Origin: Tigriopus japonicus
Taxonomy: Eukaryota; Arthropoda; Copepoda; Harpacticoida; Harpacticidae
Length of the DNA: 64,000 bases
Assembly: GCA_010645155.1 (NCBI GenBank)
Contig: CM021322.1
Location: 12,177,870-12,241,869, forward strand
Direction of reading: 5' to 3'
Numbering within the stretch: the stretch's first letter is position 1; each line of letters begins with the position of its first letter. Position numbers and translations under genes: made by a program. Under the pieces are notes generated by a model. It was not told the origin of the DNA. It saw only the letters and a program-made list of their open reading frames with translations, and did not search any database. Of the stretch, positions 25,992 through 36,487 are shown in pieces.

Positions 25992-27446
25992 TTATTGCTG
26001 ACCGATGGCAGGGGTCTCCGTGGAGGACTCAGTAGTGACTAGATTCGTGGCTTTGACTGGCGAAGCTTGAGGAGGTGTGCAACGATCAGGAGAGGCCGAT
26101 CCCTTGGGTGGGGGAGTCCCTCGACTAGCCTGAGACGATGAAATGGGCGGACTAGGAAGACTGTCCATCGAATCTTGCATGGAAAGATCCGGTCGCAAAT
26201 CTCTGTCCATATTCAAGTTGAGTAACGCATTCCGAGATTGCTGACCTAGAAGCGCGGCCGCATTGGGCAAAGAGATCCCCGCAGCCTGACATAAGTAGGC
26301 CACCAATCGGCGCAACTCTTCCAAAGCATTGGTTTGCATGAGAATGTAGTTCTTGGCCAGGAGGAGTGTGGCAATTTTCGAGAGTTTACGAACTGAAGGC
26401 GAATGAGCGTACGGAATGCAATGGCGAAGATCGTCCAATGCATCGTTGAGATCGTGCATTCGTCTCCGCTCTCTGGCATTGATGCTCAATCGAGCCAATT
26501 TGGAATTCCGATTTTTCTTCGACGGCTTCAAGGGTCCCACTTGCGAGGCTCCAGGCAGTTGCGAGTCCGTTGGGAGGTGGTGGTGGTGGTGCTGAGTGGC
26601 ATTGCCAAGACTGTTGGCATCTTTACGAGGGCTCAAACTAAATCGATTGGAAAGATGGGGTCGGTTCTCCACGTCCCTGTCCTCTTCCTCGGATTTGGTG
26701 GTCATGCCTTCATCGCTGCCATTCTCAGAGAGCTTCTCCGATGCCGAAGCCTCGGGTGAGCTAGCATTATGGCGTTGGTGAGCATGATGTGGATGGTAAT
26801 GAAAGAATGCCGAAGTGCCTCCCGATGACGGTGACGAGGACACCGTGGGCGATGTCAGACTCGCGATAGAATACTTTGTCATGCCATTTGGTTTGCTCAC
26901 AGATTGCGAGCTGAAGGATATCGACGTTGATTTGATTAAGGATTGCTCCGAGGTGCCAGCCGACAACGAAGAGAGGGATGCAATCGACGGATGGTGAGAG
27001 GTTGGTGGGGGTGGAGGAGGAGGAGGTGCAGGAATAGGGTGATGAGGAGGATAGGGAGAGGCTCTCGGCTTCATGAGGGCGGCTGTCAAAGAGTTGGGCA
27101 ACGAAGAGGCATGCGCTGCGGCCAGAAGGTAGGGAGAGGGCAGCGGAAATCCGTGGAAGGGTGAGGAACCCTCTTGTCCCGGCGAATGCAGGGAAGGAGC
27201 TGGAGGATGAAAAGACGACAAATGAGATGAGAGCCCCGAGGCCGCCGCGGAATGGAACAAAGAAGGTTCCATCATGGGGGTGATCAAATTCCTATCAAGA
27301 GCAATTATTGTCTTGGTCGTCGCTCGACTCGTGTCCGTTGGCGAAATTGCGAAGTGTTGTCCTCTTGGAAGACTTCTTTTTTTTCTTCTCGAGCAGACGG
27401 CTCTCTGACTGAAATGAGAAGAAGAAGCGCTGATATTGGATGTCAT
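25992..27446 (-). CDS. bHLH transcription factor, bHLHe22/bHLHe23 (Oli) family
   Basis: Nuclear DNA-binding factor of the Olig-related bHLHe22/23 group, known for neuronal specification in animals. It is a single exon of 484 codons from the first ATG (27446). The bHLH lies at about 26289-26492 (residues about 319-386). Its basic part reads [20 protein letters not shown] and the helix-2 side contains [19 protein letters not shown], hallmarks of this family. Outside it the protein is low-complexity: a proline run near residue 145, a His run near 287, and Ser/Pro-rich ends. The start is uncertain. A pair of ATGs at 27275 (MMEPSLFH) could be the true start (about 427 aa), because the upstream part is basic and UTR-like, with a possible acceptor near 27405. 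An intronless structure also occurs in vertebrate members. Confidence 0.93.
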   Translation of the reverse strand: MTSNISASSSHFSQRAVCSRRKKRSLPRGQHFAISPTDTSRATTKTIIALDRNLITPMMEPSLFHSAAASGLSSHLSSFHPPAPSLHSPGQEGSSPFHGFPLPSPYLLAAAHASSLPNSLTAALMKPRASPYPPHHPIPAPPPPPPPPTSHHPSIASLSSLSAGTSEQSLIKSTSISFSSQSVSKPNGMTKYSIASLTSPTVSSSPSSGGTSAFFHYHPHHAHQRHNASSPEASASEKLSENGSDEGMTTKSEEEDRDVENRPHLSNRFSLSPRKDANSLGNATQHHHHHLPTDSQLPGASQVGPLKPSKKNRNSKLARLSINARERRRMHDLNDALDDLRHCIPYAHSPSVRKLSKIATLLLAKNYILMQTNALEELRRLVAYLCQAAGISLPNAAALLGQQSRNALLNLNMDRDLRPDLSMQDSMDSLPSPPISSSQASRGTPPPKGSASPDRCTPPQASPVKATNLVTTESSTETPAIGQQ

Positions 27447-29185
27447 AATCAATCATTGTCAGACCCTCACTCTATTTTGTGAGGAGAAAAAACTGTTAGT
27501 GTTTGAATTTAGAGTGCCAACAAAGGGACTAGAAAGAGAGAGAGCTCGTTGGACACACCTATTGCCATTGTGGTTGAAACGCGGTTGTGAATAGCAATGC
27601 TCATTCAGTACACTCGACTCGAGAAAGCCTCAATGGTCGTGAGTTATTCCGACACTTTCAAATACCATCGCCAATCAATTAGGGGAAATGGAATCATTTT
27701 TGAGCGTCGTCACTTCTCTAAACTCAAACTGATGATTAAATGTTCCTCCACACTCACACACTACATAAGTTGCTACCGTCCGTGTTGTGTTTCAATCGCT
27801 TTTGAGATTGTAATACGGCCACCCAAAAAGAAGCTCTTTCCCGAGAGGAGAGAACAAAATCATGTCATTTTCCTCTTCTTCCTTCTCCCTTCCCCTCTCA
27901 ATGTTGAGATGGTTTGGTATAATGTGTGGTGCTTCCCCTGACAAGTCAATTAGATTGGTTCCGCTTTGTTATGCCCGTTCACTGACTGCAAATATCGACT
28001 AAGTTGTCGTGGTTCTCTTGTTCGCCTACAAGCCCAAGATTTTTTTTCCGTCACTCTGATGACTCTTCAAAGATCCCCAGGGCCAGATGTTAACACTATT
28101 TGTTTTCTGTTATCCATGGCTCATAAGTTTCAAAAGCGATGATGAAAGGGCCATATTGGCACTGGTTTCCATTCCCTTTGAAGTGGAAGGAGGCACCGAG
28201 CAACTGTTATTTTTACCTCTTGATCGACGCTTCGATTTGCTTCGAAGTGACCACCAGGATCCAGGGATCTTGTTTACTAGATATTGAGTGAGTGGTTGGA
28301 GAGGAACTGATTTGTTTTGGCAAAAGCAGATCTAGATATGATGAACGAGGTGACGCGGACAAGCCCGCAAAACCATACCCTTTACACATATTACCCAGTC
28401 ATGGGCAAACAGACCACACGCCACGCACCCCAAAACCAAGCCGAGCATCTTGCCCAAAGGATGGAAAGCCACTTTCTTGGCACTACTTCCAAGACAGACG
28501 ACCACTGCCACCACTACCATCACCAAAGAAGGCGAAAGAAGCAGTCGCCCAAATTTGATGGCTACCCCTCCAAACCAGTTTGGGGTCCTGAGCCCAGAAG
28601 GTGGGCCTGCCAATGACTTCCATGTTGCTGGTTTCAGACGGTTGCTTGCGTTACGTTAGTTAGCTCCTTGGATCCTCACAAGCTGGTGGGTGTCTTGGAA
28701 CCGGATGGAGGCCTTCGGCTCCCTTTCCTTTGGTTCCACAGACCCTCCAAGAGCCCATAGGTTCTCTCTTTTCTCTATCCTGACTCGAACGGCGGCACAA
28801 AGTGCGTCGCCGTTCGTTCAACCGCAATCTTGTGGCACCCTCAAGCACTCACTCACTCACTCACTCACTACTCCTCTTCTTCCTTTTTCCAAGCAATATC
28901 AAGACATTTTTCTGGGCACGCGGACCAATCACAGAACTCGAGAAGGGATTTGGGGGCGGAGGTTAAGAACCAGGTTGAGAGAAAGAGTACTGGGTACGAA
29001 GGAGGAAGGCAAGAGGAAGAATAAAAGGCCATCATTATCATCCGTCTATCGCCAGCTCAGAAAGCAGAACAAAATGCCAGCTGCTGGCCTTCACAACCAT
29101 TACAACGAGGGCGACACGCGCCAACCCAAGGTTCAGTCTCGCAGAAGCCGCTTGAAATCAAGCTGGCCTTAAGGTTGGTTTCCAG
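27447..29185. other. Upstream/promoter flank of the bHLH gene
   Basis: Presumed 5' regulatory region. Several overlapping frames between 28290 and 29172 are open in all directions without motif or splice support. It contains a CACT microsatellite at 28846-28869. Confidence 0.4.
28846..28869. repeat. CACT microsatellite
   Basis: Six tandem CACT units. Confidence 0.9.
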
Positions 29186-29539
29186 AGTCTCAATAAGAGA
29201 TTCATTACCATATTGAGACCACTGGGCTTTTTTCCGGCTTTGATGGGCTTTGTGAGGGGAGAGCAAGGCAAGAAAGCTTTACTGTGTCGTCCAGGGATGA
29301 ATGTCTTCAAGCTTGAAGTAAATGCGGAATGGCCTCTTGAAAACTTGCTCCAAGAAGAGAGGGTCTTAAGGGAGGAAATGAGAGCCCTTAAAGATGGTTG
29401 GGGAAATCCAGGACCATTCATTGAACAAGCAAGTTTTTACTTGAGAACAGGATTGTCGCCAACTAAGGTTTCTTGGAACATATTAGATTTGTGTGCAGAA
29501 GCTTTTCAAAATAACGTAGAATGCCATTCACTAGGCTGA
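29186..29539 (+). CDS. Possible terminal exon, hypothetical protein
   Basis: A frame of 117 codons opens right after an acceptor-like GGTTTCCAG and ends at 29539. An AATAAA poly(A) signal follows at 29543, five bases later. The translation is protein-like (NAEWPLENLLQEERVLREEM, then DGWGNPGPFIEQ) but matches no family I know, and no upstream exon was found. The minus strand is also partly open, so this may be chance or a gene remnant. Confidence 0.22.
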   Translation, partial: SLNKRFITILRPLGFFPALMGFVRGEQGKKALLCRPGMNVFKLEVNAEWPLENLLQEERVLREEMRALKDGWGNPGPFIEQASFYLRTGLSPTKVSWNILDLCAEAFQNNVECHSLG

Positions 29540-29819
29540 ATGAATAAACATGTTTCGCTTTGGCCAGTTAATTATTTTAGTTTTCAACTTTCACATGTTT
29601 GACGTGCACTTAATCGGCTTTGCCATGTGTTTGTTATTTCCTTGAATAGGGCTCTGATATTGCTAGTGTTTACAAAAAATACAAGTTGTTCTGCCCAGGT
29701 GGTTAAGCCTTGATATTCCATACTTGGACTCAAATCACATGTTGCAAAACGCATCTAAACACAAATACGGCCTCATTTTCACGATTTCATAGGATTTTTG
29801 CTGTCTGAATTTCTAGTCT

Positions 29820-30435
29820 TTAAGACTCCTATAAGCAGACCAAATAATTCCCAAAAAATCACGTCACCTCAAAGCAATGTGAAACGAAAGTTCAGTTGCA
29901 CAATGTCTAACACCTCGGGCCTTTGATGTAATAGTTTTTGCTATTAAATTTCAATTTAATTGTAATTAATTGCATATTAATCCAAAGTAATTTAAACTAA
30001 GACATTTTGGCCTTTCTAATTGTGATTTTTCGATTATAAATTACAATTACATTTTCACCTACATATTGATTTCTGAGATTGTGCATTTCACAATTTATCC
30101 ACAAATTTCCGACATTATTCCGTGAATAACTAAGGTAATGAACCCTAAGTAAACGTTATTCTTCATTTCGCTTTTAAAAACAAAATCAGAACAAGTTAGT
30201 TTTGAAAAAAATGTGATTGAAATGTAATTGCATGCAATTCAATTATTTTTTAAATGTAATTGTATTTGCATTATATTAATTTTAAGAACAATGTAATTAT
30301 AATTAATTATATATTAAAAGTAATTGGCCCAGGTCTGCAATGCCTACTGAGCTAGTTGAAGAACAGGGCAGAATTCATGTCATAGTGCAACTTTTGGGCT
30401 TATTTTCCGTTGTGACTTTCCAGTGAGTTGTTTTT
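29820..30435. repeat. Dispersed repeat copy split by an AT-rich insertion
   Basis: The two halves of the repeat seen at 16915-17122 lie at 29820-29911 and 30338-30435. Between them is about 425 bp of very AT-rich DNA with many TAATT words. Its ends read CCTCGGGCC and GGCCCAGG, a short imperfect inverted pair. The insert is probably a small non-autonomous transposon in an older repeat. A clean target duplication was not visible. Confidence 0.55.
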
Positions 30436-33400
30436 TAACTCCTCTATCAGCTTCAGCATGTTTTTATCAGTGGATCGTCAGTTTAAGTTTCAGTTCATCG
30501 GTGGATTTCAAGCAAATTTGGTCTGAAAGTAAATGTTTGTACGTACGGTTGTCATTTGCAGTGAAATTACTGCCTGGCAGTTTTGAAGTGTTACAAGTTT
30601 TGGTATGATGTTATTCCTCACTTGATTATGCTTAAGAATTAGAATAAAAACACTCTAGTCTGTAATATACCAACAAATGAAAACCGTATGACCCGTCAAA
30701 AAATAGGTGACATTCTGAATTCTTTGCCGTGCAAGAAATTCCTTCTCAAGAAAACAAACATAACCACCACAAATAACTCGTCAATGATTTTCATTTGATC
30801 TTTTATTATTTTAGCGTTCATATCGACGGAAATTCCAATATCAATGTGCCTACGTCCATTTGAAGTTCAAACTTAGTCGAATTGTAACGTATCAACAGGA
30901 TTGGTTTCTTGAATGTGATTCAACACAATCAAAAACGTACTCAACTCACATTCTAGTTGAAATACCTTTCATAAATACACCCTCTAAGAATGAACTAACC
31001 ATCTTTTATTTCATGCTTACGAACTTTCAAACCTTTTCACATGAATCTTTTTTAAGGATGTTAGAAAAGCAATCTCACCTGTTGAATGAGTGAAATCCAC
31101 TTCACCTTGTTTACATAGCGTTGTAATAACAATAGATGTAAACTCTCAACAGCACAAGTTGGTCCTCATCAAACGAGATGCACTCTCAATAGGATGATCC
31201 CTGTAAGCGAACTGTGCGCTCGAAAGCAAGTTCACCGCTCATTTTCCCCTTTTCCCCCGGCGCGATTGCTTTCCCCGTGCTCGCCACAAACGGGATTTTC
31301 CCACTCGAGGGCCCGTTCAAATTCCATACGCATCGTCACCCTCGAGAGCCCAAAAGTAATCATGAACTCGCTTTATAAATGATGAGATCTTGTTTATTTA
31401 GAAAATGCGAGGAACAATTTCGGTTGGTTTTGGTGTTACTTAGGGATTTTAAAGATTTATTGGTATATGAGAGGTCAATGGGGTGCGTCTATTTTTATAC
31501 ATACCAGATGTGCAGAATTTGATGCGACGCGCGACGGGTTGATATGAATATGAGGACATTGAATATCAAACAGGGTGTGGATAATCTCCCTCCATTATTG
31601 GGATTGGTGTTCAATCAAAACCCACAATTTGTCCGATTGAGAGAAATCTTGTCAAAGCTTTCTATCACACCAAACGACCAGCATCACGAATGCCCTCATC
31701 ATGAGGGATTACCGCACATCCCTTCTAAATCCCTGCCTGCTCACTTATGTGGTCGCTTTTAATGTTCAATTGCCATAATATCGGCTATATACAAATTACT
31801 TTCATTGATATTTCTGTCCCTTAAACAAAACTGTACAATCAAAGCTGGTAAAAGACTCCGTATTTCCATCAACAACAAAGTGTTACAAGGAGACGCTATG
31901 TATGTATTAAATGTTTCTTTGGTCCACAGCAAAAATATTTTGCCTCTAAATTGAAATTTATTCCCATATCTACTATTTCTTATCCACCTTTTATTGTTCT
32001 TAAATGTCCAAATCAGGCTTTAAAATCTTACCCAGCAATAGAGGAACAAGACACACATTTTTGCATTTAAGCCTACAAGCCCTTTGATTCTTTGATCTCG
32101 ATGAACTTGATACTCTTTGGGGCAGATGTTGGATCCACATGGTGAAACATTTGATTACGATCTTCATTCATTGATAAAACCCAGAAAGGAGGTACGTACT
32201 ATTCACTAGAGACGGGCAATATGCCTTGTTTGTCATCAATGAAGCTATCGGAGTACGTCTATCTTTCATGCTCTTGGGGCGTCTGTTCGTGGGGACTTTT
32301 GCCTCATGTTGCCTCTCTCTCTTTCTGTTAGAGTGTCCGCCAATTCACGTTGGAACAACATCTGATCACACTAATAATCCCCTAGTTTAAACCCCTTGGG
32401 GTTTGCTGTACAAAGACACCCATAGAGAATTGGGAGTAAAGAAGAACCGCGATGACATAAGGCCCCCCTTCTGAGGCGTGCTACTGTGACAATGAACTCA
32501 TCATTGCCCAGATTATGATGGAGCAGGATGTTCCACGATTATATAGGTGAAGTTTCACTTGTAACACAGTGTTTTGAAAATAAAAGTTATGGGCTGTAGT
32601 ATTTAGTCAGTTGATGAATAACATGGCTTGAAAAAGACAAGTAGAGCTAAAGTTGAGGATATTTGGTGTATAGTTGGAAAAGTAAAATACGTGTGTAAAT
32701 TTAATCAAAACGATGAACTGAGATCATGCGTTATACGGATGGCGAGAGGAGTTGAGAATGTGTCTGAATTGGTTGACTGAACGATGAGTGGCGATTAAGG
32801 AACAAATGGCGAGAAATTTCAATTAGCAATGTTGATTGACAAGGAATATTACAGATGTGGCCCAACATGGGTCCACTAAACAACACGGAAGGTGGAATAA
32901 TTAAGGTTAGCTTGTGGGCATTGCCCAAATATCTCAATATGGACATGGAAAAGGAAATAAGCAAGGAAAACATTGAAGGGATTGAACTCATTTTGACCAT
33001 TGTATTGTAGTCACCCTGTCAACATCGCTCATAAGAATAATCCTAGGTTAAGGTTGAAGATGATTAATTTCTTTTGCTGGTCTTTGGACAATGATGCTTG
33101 TTGGGATCACTCTGGACACACGCGCTCTTTTTGATAAATCTGCCTATTTTCAAGATAAAACTTTATTACAAGTAGCAACATTTCTTTTAATTATCATTCC
33201 AACCAAAAATATTGTGTATCTCTATTCAAAAAATTGAGATATAATTAGGATAAAACAAACCTCTCTCTAACGGTTACTTTTTATTTTCGTTCAACAATAA
33301 GAACAAAAACTGCAACTCGGAACTGATAAAATCTAGTTTATTTGAAAACTGAAACTCATGTATACAAATATGCAACTTCAAACCCTATTGATGGATTTTA

Positions 33401-33681
33401 ATATATAAGATATTTTACTGGGTTCTGGTGAAAACAAGCAATAGCTTATCCAGAATCTGAGGAAAAGTTATATTTGCCTGAGCGTATTGATATTTTCAAA
33501 GCATTTTTTGCCGGACTTAAAATGGCTGATTTCGGTTTCAATTAAAGACCCTTTAGTTCTCTTAGTACTAGTTTTTTGTTTTGGTTAAAAAAGTATTCTT
33601 GCACCACTACATGTGCAAACATATAATGTTTTGATTCATTGGATTTAAGATATAAAAAACTTAGGAACTGGATGTTTGGTA
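30436..33681. other. Intergenic, nothing recognised
   Basis: AT-rich DNA with scattered short frames (for example 30860-31093 and 31544-31762 plus). None has motif, splice or repeat support. Confidence 0.45.
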
Positions 33682-33729
33682 AAGTTTAGTTAGCTATTCC
33701 AAGCTTAATTGGAATAGCTAACTAAACTT
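33682..33729. repeat. Perfect 21-bp hairpin
   Basis: Arms 33682-33702 and 33709-33729 are exact reverse complements (AAGTTTAGTTAGC and onward) around a 6-base loop GCTTAA. It is not obviously part of a larger element. Confidence 0.8.
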
Positions 33730-34364
33730 AAGTACTCCACATATGCAGAGAATATTTTCTTGCGTTTTGAGAGATAAGTTCAAACATATATTCAAAACAA
33801 GGCTAACTTGGGTTATCTTTAACAAAACGGCTTCAAAAAACCACTACAGAGAAAGGCTCTGATGGTTCGATTCAAAATGGGAGAACTTTCGCTCTCAAAC
33901 AAGTCTAGAACTTCGAGGGGCGTACCAAAAAGAATGCAGATGGTGTAATATGTTGAGAACAGTAAGATTTATCTAGCCAATCATAAAAAGCTATTTCTGA
34001 ACGTTATCAAAATCTCGAAATTTAAGCAATTTCCAAATCTGCACTTGCTCCTTGAAGCAGGGAGAAAAAGAATCTTTAGTGTAGTTTTTGCTGACCCCAA
34101 CAGGAGTTTTCTGGAGGCCCTCAAGGACAAGGGTGTTATATTTTTCCAATTGTTTTTCCTCAATGGGAACAACCAAAGGTTGAAAAATGCCATATCCGAA
34201 TTACATGATGATCAGTTCAATATTTGGCACCTTTTGTGTATCATGAAGACCTTGGTCTTCGTTTTTTTTGAGCGCGAAAAAGTGACACCCTTCTTCCAGC
34301 GATCTTGTGAGGCACAAATAAGGCTCCAGGATCTTTTAGACTATACCACAGGAAAGAGCAACCT

Positions 34365-34728
34365 TTGATTGAATCGTCAAAATGGTCAATTGCCTTTTTC
34401 ATTCAAAAGGGTTCCCCACATGTTCAACATTGTCAACCCATGACGAACATTTCTTCAAATATTAACTTCATTGACTTTGTGCGCCCACATCTTTCCTATC
34501 TTATGGTCAAAGTCGGCAATCAATATCGAGTTCAATCAACCCCTTCAATATCGAGGGGTGATGCCTTTAATGAAGCTCCATCTATTGCCCTTTTTCATCA
34601 CCAACCCCGTTAAACTTAGGAACAAACTTCCAATGGAGACGAGGGAATCGCCCACAATATCAAGATTCAAAGTCTATCGAGCAATCCATCCTGGCAGCAC
34701 CTATCTGATGTGGAATATCTTTTATTGA
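34365..34728 (+). pseudogene. Decayed 3' end of a non-LTR retrotransposon ORF2 (tentative)
   Basis: Two overlapping frames suggest one frameshifted reading. The second includes FFITNPVKLRNKLPMETR followed by ESPTISRFKVYRAIHP. The pattern 'LxNKLP...R...SxxxFK' is typical of the extreme C-terminus of CR1/Jockey-type reverse transcriptase proteins. No catalytic RT motif is present here. Confidence 0.35.
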
Positions 34729-35129
34729 CCGCCTTCTCCTTTTATGAGACTTCCTCCAAGCCCAAAGAGGTCAGGTCCAAAATATTATTCACCTACAACT
34801 TACTTTATTACCCTACCAATCACTTTATTGCCCTATGAATGCATCATGCCTTTACAAATACATCTCAGACGCACAATTACTTGCACGTCTGAGGCCCCCA
34901 TCTCATTAACGGGAAATGATCCACTGAAGTAGTCGTGGTAGGCTTTTATACCATGGCACTGAGTAGCCAACACACCAACTGATGTCCTTGAGGTGAACGG
35001 AGCTTGCTCCTAATACCGGTATTGAGTAAGCAAAGCATGCTAGTTGGATAGTACGAATGTCCGTGGTTGAACTGATTTTCAGGGTTGAAAAATTGTAACG
35101 GAAGTCCCAAAAAGGATAAGTTGGTCAAC

Positions 35130-35305
35130 AAAATACCATATGCACCCACAAATGAAGGGAGTAATGGTCAAGATCCGACATCACTCGTATCATTTTAATT
35201 GACGCCCCTCGGGCTGACGCCCTCGGGTCGCCAATAAAATGAAACTCCCTCCGCCGGATTTTGGCCATTACTCCCTTCCTTTGCAGGTGCATAAATAGTA
35301 TTTTG
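35130..35305. mobile_element. Small foldback MITE, about 176 bp
   Basis: Inverted arms about 80 bp long. The left arm starts AAAATACCATATGCACC and includes AAGGGAGTAATGG; the right arm includes CCATTACTCCCTT and ends GCATAAATAGTATTTT. The centre is GC-rich (CCCTCGGG twice) near 35214. No coding capacity. Confidence 0.7.
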
Positions 35306-35483
35306 ATCACGATCCCAAACCATGCATGCAATTAATTAATTGTAATCCGATGTACAATTCAAAGTAAAAAAGCCAACATAAGCTTAATACTATACCATAA
35401 TAATAATAATATAAAATCTCACTCATAAAATATTTTGCGATAAAAAAAAAGCACTCGAAGTTAGGTAGTACTTTAAATTTTGA

Positions 35484-35921
35484 NNNNNNNNNNNNNNNNN
35501 NNNNNNNNNNNNNNNNNNNNNNNNNNNNNNNNNNNNNNNNNNNNNNNNNNNNNNNNNNNNNNNNNNNNNNNNNNNNNNNNNNNNNNNNNNNNNNNNNNNN
35601 NNNNNNNNNNNNNNNNNNNNNNNNNNNNNNNNNNNNNNNNNNNNNNNNNNNNNNNNNNNNNNNNNNNNNNNNNNNNNNNNNNNNNNNNNNNNNNNNNNNN
35701 NNNNNNNNNNNNNNNNNNNNNNNNNNNNNNNNNNNNNNNNNNNNNNNNNNNNNNNNNNNNNNNNNNNNNNNNNNNNNNNNNNNNNNNNNNNNNNNNNNNN
35801 NNNNNNNNNNNNNNNNNNNNNNNNNNNNNNNNNNNNNNNNNNNNNNNNNNNNNNNNNNNNNNNNNNNNNNNNNNNNNNNNNNNNNNNNNNNNNNNNNNNN
35901 NNNNNNNNNNNNNNNNNNNNN
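35484..35921. other. Assembly gap (438 N)
   Basis: A run of Ns. It cuts the C-terminal end of the minus-strand retrotransposon fragment at 35922-36487, so the gap is probably repeat-caused. Confidence 1.
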
Positions 35922-36487
35922 TCCCGACGAAGGCAAATAGGCAACAAATTGAACAATGAAGGAGCCCGATAAAGAAGAGAGGAGGACTTCATTGTTCGAA
36001 CTAGCCTTGATTCCTTAGGATTTGGAGGTGCTCTCAGAGCGCACGTAATACCTCTACGATCGCTACAACTAATCTCAAATCCGGGTTTAGGACAGAGCCC
36101 ATGAATGCTCTTGAAAACATACAGTATCAGATACCTTTCATACCTTCTCTGAGTACTGTACAACCCTAACTTCTTGAGCCTCTCCCAATACGAGAGCTCT
36201 CTCATTCCTGTGATGTTCCTAGTAAAACATCTTTAGACTTGCTCGACCTTTTGCAAACCTGCTGAACTGATTGGAGCCCAAACGGGTGAGGCATATTCAA
36301 GATGCGGCTGAACAATCGACTTGTACAGAGTTAGCATTGTAATACTATCTCTGGACTTGAAAGTGCGATAGATCCAGCCGCACGTTTGAAATGCCTTCCC
36401 CACTTTCAACTGGATATGCTCACCAAACTTTCCATCATCTTGGACGACAACTCCCAAATCTCTTATGGACGATACCTTTATATACAT
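35922..36487 (-). pseudogene. Non-LTR retrotransposon reverse-transcriptase C-terminal fragment
   Basis: Minus-strand translation gives DLGVVVQDDGKFGEH, then YKSIVQPHLEYASPVWAP, then RELSYWERLKKLGLYSTQRR and LFNLLPICLR before the N gap. These are the conserved post-catalytic segments of CR1/Jockey-like ORF2 proteins. A single in-frame TAA at 36233 interrupts otherwise continuous frame, and the 5' two-thirds (palm domain with its catalytic Asp pair) is absent. It is a 5'-truncated, inactive copy, as usual for such elements. Confidence 0.8.

Noticed and set aside
26246..27164. Several frames on both strands within the bHLH gene
   Set aside because: Shadows of the long coding exon. The bHLH reading is unambiguous.
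28690..29172. 160-codon plus-strand frame
   Set aside because: Overlapped by equally open frames on the other strand, includes a microsatellite, no recognisable domain.
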